Assembly (NCBI GenBank): GCA_033717875.1
Contig: JADDKJ010000059.1
Span: forward strand, 1 to 14,695
Origin: SBBG01 sp033717875
Lineage (GTDB): Bacteria > Pseudomonadota > Gammaproteobacteria > Ga0077554 > Ga007554
Direction of reading: 5' to 3'
Length of the DNA: 14,695 nucleotides
A model generated the notes under the pieces. The model was not told the DNA's origin. It did not search any database and saw only the letters and a list, made by a program, of their open reading frames with translations. The position numbers were made by a program, and so were the translations under genes. This document shows positions 1-10,479 of this stretch, piece after piece. Positions within the stretch are counted from its first letter, which is position 1. Each line of letters begins with the position of its first letter.

Positions 1-96
1 ATTGGGATCGACGGGCAGCCCGAAAAAACGGGCCAGCAATACTACACAGGCAAGGCCGGTGTCTACCGTGGAAGGGGAGGTAACGGCGTGGGGCAT
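1..96 (-). CDS. Type I secretion ABC transporter (HlyB/CyaB type), N-terminal fragment
   Basis: Only the first 32 codons are inside the window; the gene runs off the left edge. The peptide contains D-T-G-L-A-C-V-V-L-L-A-R-F-F-G-L-P (residues 12-28), which matches the opening of the C39-like domain of inner-membrane ATPases of RTX-type secretion systems such as CyaB and HlyB. In true C39 peptidases a catalytic Cys sits between D and G. Here that residue is Thr13, so the domain is probably the non-proteolytic C39-like type that holds the substrate for secretion. The ATG at 94-96 has GGAAAG five bases upstream. The frame stays open upstream, but without family resemblance. The expected role is ATP-driven export of a large unfolded protein with a membrane-fusion partner and an outer-membrane channel, none of which is visible here. 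The family call rests on a short peptide. Confidence 0.72.
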   Translation of the reverse strand, partial: MPHAVTSPSTVDTGLACVVLLARFFGLPVDPN

Positions 97-97
97 G

Positions 98-117
98 GCG
101 CTTTCCAAAAAAAGCGC
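98..117 (-). promoter_or_regulatory. Hairpin overlapping the ribosome-binding site of the secretion ATPase
   Basis: A perfect 7-bp inverted repeat, GCGCTTT (98-104) and AAAGCGC (111-117), is separated by six bases. In the transcript it would bury part of the GGAAAG Shine-Dalgarno just before the ATG at 96. It could modulate translation, but this is inferred from position only. Confidence 0.3.
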
Positions 118-237
118 TCCATCGCCGGGTAAATATGATGTTCGGCGGCATGCCGAAGTTGTTGATGTCCTGTCGGACTCGAACCGTCAGGAGGCCCCAT
201 CCTTTCCCAAGTGTGAGGCTTGAGGCCAGACCGTGGC

Positions 238-267
238 AGTCTAAAATAGCGGGAAATCTCCTGTCAA
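238..267 (-). promoter_or_regulatory. Sigma-70 type promoter for the type I secretion ATPase gene
   Basis: On the minus strand a consensus -35 TTGACA (262-267) is followed after 18 bp by TAGACT (238-243). Transcription would start near 231 and leave a leader of about 135 bases before the ATG at 96. The leader also contains a hairpin at 169-191 (CCTG-t-CGG against CCG-t-CAGG). The -10 matches the consensus at four of six positions. Confidence 0.5.
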
Positions 268-299
268 TGGCAAATGTTCCTTGACCAAACGACAGCTTC

Positions 300-371
300 G
301 TAGGGTGCGCCGCGCGCACCAGATAGCTTGATCGTGGCGAATGATGTGACGGTGCGTGGCACGCACCCTAC
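300..371. repeat. REP doublet (REPIN-like inverted pair)
   Basis: Left unit: GTAG (300-303), then GGTGCGC, a 3-base loop and GCGCACC (304-320). Right unit is its mirror image: GGTGCGT, a 3-base loop and ACGCACC (351-367), then CTAC (368-371). The two units face each other across 30 bp. A GTAG tetranucleotide before a palindrome is the known layout of REP sequences mobilised by RAYT (TnpA-REP) proteins. The element lies between the 3' end of glmM and the 5' region of the secretion gene. Confidence 0.8.
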
Positions 372-387
372 GATCAATGCCGTTTGG

Positions 388-1755
388 TTATTGCGTCACG
401 CGCTGCTTTTCGTAAGCCTGCCGCACCGCCCCCGCCAGGTGGTGCGCCAGCGATTCCACCTGTTGTGCGTCGCGGCCTTCGATCATCACCCGTATCAGCG
501 GCTCGGTGCCGGAGGCGCGCAGCAGTACGCGGCCCTTGTCCGCCAGTTGTGATTCGACTTCGCGCAGCGCGTTCTGCACGTCGCTGGAAGCGGCGAAATC
601 GAATTTTCTTTCGGTACGCACATTGACCAGGCATTGCGGATATTTGCTCATGCCCGATTTCAGTTCGTGCAGCGAGCAGCCGGATTTCATGATGGCCGCC
701 AGCACTTGCAGGGCCGAGACTACGCCGTCGCCGGTGGTGGTGCGATCCAGACAAATGATGTGGCCGGACGATTCGCCGCCTATCGTCCAGCCGCCCTGGC
801 GCAGCATGTCCATCACATAGCGGTCGCCGACCGCCGCGCGTTTCAATTCCACGCGCAGGGTGCGCAAGGCATGCTCCAGTCCCAGATTGCTCATCAAGGT
901 GCCGACCACCGTGCCGTTGAGGACACCCATCTCGTGGCGTGACCTGGCGATGATGAACAACAGCTCGTCACCGTCGACAACTTCGCCTTTGTGGTCCACC
1001 ATAATTACGCGGTCGCCATCGCCATCCAGCGCGATGCCCAGATCCGCCTGGTGCTCCAGCACCGCGGCCTGCAATGCCTGGGGGTGAGTGGAACCGCAGC
1101 CCTCATTGATATTCAGGCCGTTGGGTTGCACACCGAGCTTGATGACTTCCGCGCCCAGCTCCTCGAAGACATAAGGCGCGGTGTGATAGGTCGCGCCGTG
1201 GGCACAGTCCACCACCAGCTTGAGGCCGCGCAAATCCATGCTGCCGGGAATGGTGCTTTTGCAGAATTCGATATACCGGCCGGCGGCATCGCCGAGACGC
1301 TCGGCCTTGCCCAGCAGCGACGAGTCGACCGTGTGCATGGGCTTGTCGAGTTCGGCTTCGATGGCCAGCTCAACCTCGTCCGGCAGCTTCTCGCCCTGTG
1401 CGGAGAAGAATTTGATGCCATTGTCGTGATAGGGGTTGTGCGAGGCGCTGATGACGATACCGGCCTGGGCATGCAAGGTGCGAGTGAGATAGGCGATGGC
1501 TGGCGTCGGCATCGGGCCCAGCAGGCGGATATCCACCCCGGCGGAAGACAAGCCTGCCTGGAGGGCGGATTCGAACATGTAACCCGAGATGCGGGTATCC
1601 TTGCCGATCAGCACCTTGCCGCGCCCTTCCCGCGCCAGCACACGGCCCGCCGCCCAACCCAGCTTGAGCATGAATTCGGCGGTGATCGGCGCTTCTCCGA
1701 CACGGCCACGTATGCCGTCCGTACCGAAATACTTTCTTTGCTGATTCTTGTTCAT
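388..1755 (-). CDS. glmM: Phosphoglucosamine mutase
   Basis: GlmM converts glucosamine-6-phosphate to glucosamine-1-phosphate in the cytoplasm, the step before UDP-GlcNAc for peptidoglycan and lipopolysaccharide. The 455-residue protein has the expected family length. Visible landmarks are K-Y-F-G-T-D-G-I-R-G (residues 8-17), the phosphoserine loop S-A-S-H-N-P with the catalytic Ser at 105, the metal loop D-G-D-G-D-R (244-249), the sugar-binding G-E-S-S-G-H (327-332) and the phosphate-binding R-A-S-G-T-E-P (413-419). The ATG at 1755 directly precedes the conserved N-terminus, but no strong Shine-Dalgarno is present. It is the last gene of the ftsH-folP-glmM series, an order typical of gammaproteobacteria. 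A repeat element and AT-rich DNA separate it from folP, so it may also be transcribed on its own. Confidence 0.97.
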   Translation of the reverse strand: MNKNQQRKYFGTDGIRGRVGEAPITAEFMLKLGWAAGRVLAREGRGKVLIGKDTRISGYMFESALQAGLSSAGVDIRLLGPMPTPAIAYLTRTLHAQAGIVISASHNPYHDNGIKFFSAQGEKLPDEVELAIEAELDKPMHTVDSSLLGKAERLGDAAGRYIEFCKSTIPGSMDLRGLKLVVDCAHGATYHTAPYVFEELGAEVIKLGVQPNGLNINEGCGSTHPQALQAAVLEHQADLGIALDGDGDRVIMVDHKGEVVDGDELLFIIARSRHEMGVLNGTVVGTLMSNLGLEHALRTLRVELKRAAVGDRYVMDMLRQGGWTIGGESSGHIICLDRTTTGDGVVSALQVLAAIMKSGCSLHELKSGMSKYPQCLVNVRTERKFDFAASSDVQNALREVESQLADKGRVLLRASGTEPLIRVMIEGRDAQQVESLAHHLAGAVRQAYEKQRVTQ

Positions 1756-1784
1756 TGCTTGTTACCAAAAAACATTAAAAGTTA

Positions 1785-1821
1785 ATTATATCAATTTGAA
1801 AATTATTAAATTTTCAGTCAA
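1785..1821 (-). promoter_or_regulatory. AT-rich possible promoter and palindrome upstream of glmM
   Basis: The segment is markedly AT-rich compared with its surroundings. On the minus strand it holds a perfect TATAAT (1785-1790), a TTGACT (1816-1821) and, between them, a perfect inverted repeat GAAAATT/AATTTTC (1798-1815, 4-base loop). The 25-bp gap between the two hexamers is too long for a standard promoter. Either only the TATAAT is used, or the palindrome binds a protein that compensates. Confidence 0.35.
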
Positions 1822-1842
1822 ATGAACGGCAAATAGACGTAA

Positions 1843-1956
1843 GATGGGTTAGACGCGCTTTTCGGTGCCGTAACCTGCCAGCAGCCAGCCGGGAAGGCAT
1901 TCGTCGAAAAACACGTTGTGTGTTGCGCACGCTTGGCGGGTGCTAACCCGCCCTAC
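1843..1956. repeat. REPIN-like interspersed repeat, copy 1
   Basis: The right end is a clear REP unit read on the minus strand: GTAG (1953-1956), then GGCGGGT, a 4-base loop and ACCCGCC (1935-1952). The left end (from 1843) is a degenerate plus-strand unit, GATG followed by GGTTA with its complement TAACC near 1871. The internal part from about 1879 aligns with that of the element at 6132-6228, so the two are copies of one family. It separates folP from glmM. Confidence 0.75.
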
Positions 1957-1990
1957 ATTATCCACATTATCCTAAAAACGGCGATTGGAG

Positions 1991-2863
1991 TTAAGCTTCG
2001 GCAATGGCCCAAACCATGTTTACCGCATCCGCCGTGGCCTGCACGTCATGCGTGCGGATGATTTTCGCCCCCTGCCATACCGCCAGCGCCGCGAAAGCAA
2101 GGCCGCCAGGCAGGCGTTGATCGAGCGGACGATCGAGGACGGCGCCGATCATGGACTTGCGCGATACACCGACGACCAGCGCTGGGCCCAGCGTGGCAAG
2201 CTCATCAAGATGCCTGGCTAGACGGAGATTATCGGCCAATGTCTTGCCAAAACCGAAGCCGGGGTCGATCAGGAGCCGGTCGCGGAACATGCCGGCCGAA
2301 ACACACGCCTCGACACGCTCCAGCAAGAAACCCTTCACCTCGGCAACGACATCGCCATAGCTCGGATTCTGCTGCATGGTGCGCGGCTCGCCTTCCATGT
2401 GCATCAGGCACACCGGCACTCCCGCCTGTGTGGCGGCATCCAGCGCTCCCGGCTCACGCAACGCCCGCACATCGTTGATGATCCCGGCGCCGGCACCGAC
2501 CGCCGCGCGCATCACTTCGGGCTTGCTGGTGTCGATGGAAATAATGACGGGCAAGTCGCGGGAAATCGCTTCGACGATGGGAATGACCCGATCCAGTTCC
2601 TCCTGGACCGAGACCGGCGTTGCGCCGGGGCGGGTCGATTCGCCCCCGACATCGATGATCGCCGCGCCCTCCTCGACCATCTGCCGCGCCCTGGCAAGCG
2701 CGGATTGCGCAGACAAAAAAACACCCCCGTCCGAAAAGGAGTCGGGGGTGATATTCAGCACCCCCATCACCTGGGGGAAGGATAAATCAAGCATGCGATC
2801 GGCGCAATTCAGGGCATGTAGCGAGTGACAAATAGAGGGTAGCGAGTTATTCCCCGCGCGCAA
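1991..2863 (-). CDS. folP: Dihydropteroate synthase
   Basis: FolP condenses p-aminobenzoate with 6-hydroxymethyl-dihydropterin diphosphate to give dihydropteroate in folate synthesis; it is the target of sulfonamides. Visible motifs in order: N-I-T-P-D-S-F-S-D-G-G (residues 37-47), G-G-E-S-T-R-P-G (73-80), D-T-S-K-P (111-115), D-P-G-F-G-F-G-K (200-207), S-R-K-S (234-237) and R-T-H-D-V (270-274). The start is uncertain. The first in-frame ATG (2794) lacks a Shine-Dalgarno and would cut into the segment L-N-C-A-D-R-M-L-D-L, which resembles the family N-terminus. The TTG at 2863 has GGAAG six bases upstream and is given here. Short TAGCGAGT repeats overlap this 5' region. folP begins 36 bp after the ftsH stop and is probably co-transcribed with it. 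Confidence 0.95.
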   Translation of the reverse strand: MRAGNNSLPSICHSLHALNCADRMLDLSFPQVMGVLNITPDSFSDGGVFLSAQSALARARQMVEEGAAIIDVGGESTRPGATPVSVQEELDRVIPIVEAISRDLPVIISIDTSKPEVMRAAVGAGAGIINDVRALREPGALDAATQAGVPVCLMHMEGEPRTMQQNPSYGDVVAEVKGFLLERVEACVSAGMFRDRLLIDPGFGFGKTLADNLRLARHLDELATLGPALVVGVSRKSMIGAVLDRPLDQRLPGGLAFAALAVWQGAKIIRTHDVQATADAVNMVWAIAEA

Positions 2864-2891
2864 TGTCTGCTTCCTTACTCGAAACTCGCTA
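2819..2891. repeat. Short TAGCGAGT repeats at the ftsH-folP junction
   Basis: TAGCGAGT occurs at 2819-2826 and 2840-2847, and its inverse ACTCGCTA at 2884-2891. With one more base the last two form a 9-bp inverted repeat, TAGCGAGTT/AACTCGCTA. The repeats span the intergenic gap and the proposed N-terminal codons of folP. They may be a local slippage product or part of a small interspersed family. Confidence 0.45.
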
Positions 2892-2899
2892 CTGTTGCC

Positions 2900-4816
<1,917 letters not shown>

Positions 4817-4851
4817 ATCACTCAACGCGCGTGCCTCGAATTAGAAACAGC

Positions 4852-4857
4852 AGTATA
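4852..4857 (-). promoter_or_regulatory. Possible -10 element of an ftsH promoter
   Basis: In the 113-bp gap between rlmE and ftsH the minus strand carries TATACT (4852-4857), 36 bp before the ATG. No convincing -35 lies 16-18 bp upstream, and I see no sigma-32 consensus. The surrounding 35 bp are AT-rich. Weak support. Confidence 0.25.
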
Positions 4858-4889
4858 ACCACATTCAATTAATATGCACATATCAAGCC

Positions 4890-4908
4890 ATGGCCGCCTG
4901 CCGGCCAT
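4890..4908 (-). terminator. Hairpin after rlmE, possible weak terminator
   Basis: ATGGCCG and CGGCCAT form a perfect 7-bp stem with a 5-base loop, about 22 bp after the rlmE stop. No run of T follows in the transcript direction, so it is not a standard intrinsic terminator. It may be an mRNA processing or stabilising hairpin between rlmE and ftsH. Confidence 0.35.
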
Positions 4909-4929
4909 TCCATGAATACATAGACTGTT

Positions 4930-5550
4930 TCAGGCGGTATAGTTCCGCCCCAAAATATAAATCTCCCGGCTGTTGGGCCGTGACGCCTTGGGTTTGCGGA
5001 TCAACATCTTCTGAAACGCGCCGCGAATCTCCTTCTGAAATTCCTCGACGCCGCTACCCTCAAACACCTTCACCAGAAAGTCCCCGCCCGGCGCCAGCAC
5101 CTTGCGCGCCATGTCCAGCGCCAACTCGGCAAGATACATCGCCCGCGGCTGATCCACCGAGGGTACACCGCTTATATTAGGCGCCATGTCGGAAATTACA
5201 AGCCCCACCTTGTGGCCGCCAATCATTTCCAGCAATTTGTCGAATATTTCCTGCTCGCGGAAGTCGCCCTGCAGGAAGTCGACGCCGGGGATGGGGTCCA
5301 TCGCCAGGATATCCGTGGCGATCACCTTGCCCTTTTCCCCAACAATCTTCGCCGCGATCTGCGACCAGCCGCCGGGGGCCGCGCCCAGATCCACCACCGT
5401 CATGCCCGACCGGAGGATATGATCGCGTTCGTTGATATCGAGCAGCTTGTAGGAAGCCCGTGAACGATAGCCATCCTGCCACGACTTTTTGACGTAGGCG
5501 TCAACAAAATGTTCTTTGAGCCAGCGGCCGCTGCTTTTACTCCTGGCCAT
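4930..5550 (-). CDS. rlmE: 23S rRNA (uridine-2552-2'-O)-methyltransferase
   Basis: RlmE (RrmJ/FtsJ) uses S-adenosylmethionine to methylate the 2'-O of U2552 in the A-loop of 23S rRNA during late 50S assembly. The protein has the Rossmann motif I D-L-G-A-A-P-G-G-W-S-Q (58-67) and the family tetrad Lys38, Asp124, Lys164 and Glu199, numbered from the GTG at 5559. These positions coincide with the known E. coli residues. The ATG at 5550 (M-A-R-S-K-S-S-G-R-W) is chosen as start; the GTG three codons upstream has no Shine-Dalgarno. Its 5' end lies inside the 3' end of the small membrane-protein gene, which suggests translational coupling. rlmE before ftsH is a conserved gammaproteobacterial order. 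Confidence 0.97.
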   Translation of the reverse strand: MARSKSSGRWLKEHFVDAYVKKSWQDGYRSRASYKLLDINERDHILRSGMTVVDLGAAPGGWSQIAAKIVGEKGKVIATDILAMDPIPGVDFLQGDFREQEIFDKLLEMIGGHKVGLVISDMAPNISGVPSVDQPRAMYLAELALDMARKVLAPGGDFLVKVFEGSGVEEFQKEIRGAFQKMLIRKPKASRPNSREIYILGRNYTA

Positions 5551-5812
5551 GATTTCCACGTTCGCTATTGGTTTTGCTCAGCACATACCGCACTCTGAAT
5601 ACTATCCACATCATGGCGGCCAGCCCATAACCGCCCAGCAGCAAAAATTGCGTCACCGGATCGTTTGTGATCCGCTCCTGTAAAAACCAAAGCAACACCG
5701 CCACGACACAAACCAGCGCAAGCTCCAGCTTGATCGCGTTCATGGGGCTGGCGGTTACCGTGAAGCGGCGCTTGCGCTGTGTTACACTGTGCCGAGCTTC
5801 TTCACTAGACAT
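5537..5812 (-). CDS. Small two-helix inner-membrane protein of unknown function
   Basis: I do not recognise this 91-residue protein. It has a basic, soluble N-terminus (T-Q-R-K-R-R-F near residue 11), a first hydrophobic segment at about 29-44, a short loop (E-R-I-T-N-D-P) and a second hydrophobic segment at about 54-73, then a charged tail. Its stop lies 14 bases inside rlmE as annotated here, so the two genes probably share a message. The start is uncertain. The ATG at 5812 leaves only 19 bp to the divergent yhbY. An internal ATG at 5743 (M-N-A-I-K-L-E-L) would keep both helices and leave room for promoters. Neither ATG has a clear Shine-Dalgarno. The coupling to rlmE and two sensible membrane segments favour a real gene. 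Confidence 0.65.
   Translation of the reverse strand: MSSEEARHSVTQRKRRFTVTASPMNAIKLELALVCVVAVLLWFLQERITNDPVTQFLLLGGYGLAAMMWIVFRVRYVLSKTNSERGNHGQE
5780..5788 (+). promoter_or_regulatory. Possible extended -10 promoter for yhbY
   Basis: TGTTACACT fits the extended -10 pattern TGnTAnnnT (-10 hexamer TACACT, 5783-5788). Transcription would start near 5795, giving a leader of about 37 bases before the yhbY ATG at 5832. No good -35 is seen. The site falls inside the annotated small membrane gene unless that gene starts at 5743. Confidence 0.3.
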
Positions 5813-5831
5813 TACATTAAATAGAATATAT

Positions 5832-6125
5832 ATGACACTGAATGAAAAGGATAAACGTTATTTGAGGGCGCTCGGCCATAAATTAAAGCCGGTGGTGATC
5901 ATCGGTAATGCGGGCTTGACCGAAGCGGTGCTCAAAGAAATTACGCTGGCGCTCGATCACCATGAACTGGTCAAGGTCCGGGTCAATGCCGACGACCGCG
6001 AATCGCGCGATCAGATGATCGGCGAGATCTGCGCCCACACCCACGCCACTCTGGTGCAGCGGATTGGTCATATCGCCACGCTGTATCTGCGCAATCCAAA
6101 AAAACCGCGGATTGTCTTTGCCTGA
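5832..6125 (+). CDS. yhbY: Ribosome-assembly RNA-binding protein YhbY (CRS1-YhbY/CRM domain)
   Basis: This 97-residue protein is a single CRM domain, a fold related to the C-terminal domain of IF3 that binds RNA and associates with pre-50S ribosomal particles. Visible features are the N-terminal L-N-E-K-D-K-R-Y-L-R-A-L, the L-K-P-V-V-I-I-G-N-A-G-L-T segment carrying the conserved glycine loop (G-N-A-G, residues 25-28), H-E-L-V-K-V-R (44-50), and a C-terminal I-G-H-I-A-T-L-Y strand. The start is the ATG at 5832; upstream in-frame codons do not resemble the family. No clear Shine-Dalgarno precedes it. It is the only plus-strand gene in the window. It diverges from the rlmE side, with which it shares a ribosome-assembly theme, and converges on the DUF4149 gene. 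Confidence 0.95.
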   Translation: MTLNEKDKRYLRALGHKLKPVVIIGNAGLTEAVLKEITLALDHHELVKVRVNADDRESRDQMIGEICAHTHATLVQRIGHIATLYLRNPKKPRIVFA

Positions 6126-6131
6126 TTTCAA

Positions 6132-6228
6132 CGCGGGTCGGATTGCGACCCGTCAGCCGTACCGCCAGGCACTCGTCAAAAAATGATTTGTGTGCTTCGC
6201 ACGCTGGGCAGGTTGCAACCCGCCCTAC
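6132..6228. repeat. REPIN-like interspersed repeat, copy 2, between convergent genes
   Basis: The right unit on the minus strand is GTAG (6225-6228) followed by a stem GGC-x-GGTT / AACC-x-GCC with one internal mismatch (6207-6224), typical of REP sites. The left end is a 7-bp stem CGGGTCG/CGACCCG (6134-6152), nine bases after the yhbY stop. The interior aligns with the repeat at 1843-1956: both have CAGCC, then GGCA-TCGTC-AAAAA, then TTGTGTG and CGCACGC. It lies between yhbY and the DUF4149 gene and could act as a two-way terminator. Confidence 0.75.
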
Positions 6229-6234
6229 ATTTAT

Positions 6235-6717
6235 TTATCGCAGATCATACATGCCATAACGGCCGCCCCGCTGCTCCTTGCCCGGCCCGGCGATCACCAG
6301 GGCCAGCCCTAGCAGGCTGGTCGCCAGATACATGATGGCAGAGATGCCGTGCAGCCGTCCGAATTTCGCCGCCTGGGCGCCGCCTTCCACCAAGCCTTGC
6401 GCCTTGAGATCCTGCATCATCGGCTGAAGGACGAAAAAGCCGACCGCCACCAGCACCACCATCGCCAGCAAGGCCCATACCCGCCAGGCGCGCTGCCAGC
6501 GCTTTCCCGCACGGTAGAGCGCGCCGATCAGCAACAAGGCGCCGCACACCAGGCCGACGATACTCAGAATGGTAAACATTCGTCCGGCGAGTTCACCGGC
6601 CAGTTGGCGGTCGTCGAGCGCATGGAACAGCACCGGCACGGCCAAGTAGCCGATGGCCCACAGGCCGCCGACCCAGAGCGTCAGAAGAATCCGTTCGCTG
6701 ACCGAGACCATGCGCAT
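6235..6717 (-). CDS. DUF4149 family four-helix membrane protein
   Basis: This 160-residue protein has four hydrophobic segments, at about 10-31, 47-68, 79-99 and 124-143. It opens with L-W-V-G-G-L-W-A-I-G-Y-L-A-V-P-V-L-F and has a conserved-looking L-H-G-I-S-A-I-M-Y before the last helix. These features fit the DUF4149 family of inner-membrane proteins, which is often next to greA in beta- and gammaproteobacteria; its function is not known. The ATG at 6717 lies 5 bp after the greA stop with no Shine-Dalgarno, so translation probably depends on greA. A second ATG two codons in (6711) is equally possible. The C-terminus is polar. Confidence 0.85.
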   Translation of the reverse strand: MRMVSVSERILLTLWVGGLWAIGYLAVPVLFHALDDRQLAGELAGRMFTILSIVGLVCGALLLIGALYRAGKRWQRAWRVWALLAMVVLVAVGFFVLQPMMQDLKAQGLVEGGAQAAKFGRLHGISAIMYLATSLLGLALVIAGPGKEQRGGRYGMYDLR

Positions 6718-6722
6718 CGGGT

Positions 6723-7195
6723 TTAAATGTACTTGATCGCTACGATTTCGTACTCGATCTCGCCGCCCGGCGCGCGCACCACGGCGATATCGCCCTCTTC
6801 CTTGCCAATCAGGGCGCGCGCGATCGGGGAACTGATCGAAATCTTGTTGGCCTTGATGTCGGCTTCCAGATCGCCGACGATCTGATAGGTCACTTGTTCC
6901 TCGGTCGCGATGTTCATCAGATCGACGGTGGCGCCAAAGACGATCTTGCCGTTAGACTTGACGGCCGCGATATCGATGATCTGGGCGTTGGAAAGCTGGC
7001 CCTCGATTTCGGCGATGCGGCCCTCGATGAAACCCTGCTGCTCCTTGGCGGCGGCATACTCGGCGTTTTCGCGCAGGTCGCCATGGGCGCGCGCTTCGGC
7101 GATCGCCTGGATGACACGCGGGCGCGCCACGCTTTTGAGTTCCTGCAATTCCTCGCGCAACTGCTGCGCGCCTTTGGCCGTCATCGGTACTCTGT

Positions 7196-7199
<4 letters not shown>
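6723..7199 (-). CDS. greA: Transcription elongation factor GreA
   Basis: GreA enters the RNA polymerase secondary channel and triggers cleavage of backtracked transcripts. The 158-residue length is standard. The N-terminal coiled coil spans about residues 10-75. Its tip has D-L-R-E-N-A-E-Y with the acidic pair Asp41 and Glu44 needed for cleavage. The C-terminal FKBP-like domain includes the segment I-S-S-P-I-A-R-A-L-I-G-K-E-E-G-D. The ATG at 7199 is preceded by AAGGAG at 8 bases, the best ribosome-binding site in the cluster. It overlaps the carB stop (ATGA), so carB and greA are translationally coupled, and the DUF4149 gene follows directly. Confidence 0.98.
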
Positions 7200-10417
<3,218 letters not shown>

Positions 10418-10434
10418 ATCACTTCAAGATATAT

Positions 10435-10468
10435 GTAGGGTGGGTTAGGCCGCAGGCCGTAACCCACC
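10435..10468 (+). repeat. Single REP unit between carA and carB
   Basis: GTAG (10435-10438) is followed by a long imperfect hairpin: GGTGGGTTA (10439-10447), GGCC, a 3-base loop, GGCC, one bulged G, then TAACCCACC (10460-10468). It has the GTAG-plus-palindrome layout of the other repeats here but no inverted partner. In the carAB message it forms an intercistronic hairpin about 18 bases upstream of the carB ATG and just after the carA stop, so it may affect the relative output of the two subunits. Confidence 0.75.
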
Positions 10469-10479
10469 GATCCGCGCCG

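Noticed and set aside
169..191. GGTTCGAGTCC on the minus strand looks like a tRNA T-arm
   Set aside because: The T stem has a mismatch, no acceptor stem, D arm or anticodon arm can be built around it, and no CCA follows; it is better described as a simple hairpin in the leader of the secretion gene.
4890..4908. Rho-independent terminator after rlmE
   Set aside because: The stem is perfect but no T-run follows on the minus strand; kept only as a low-confidence hairpin.
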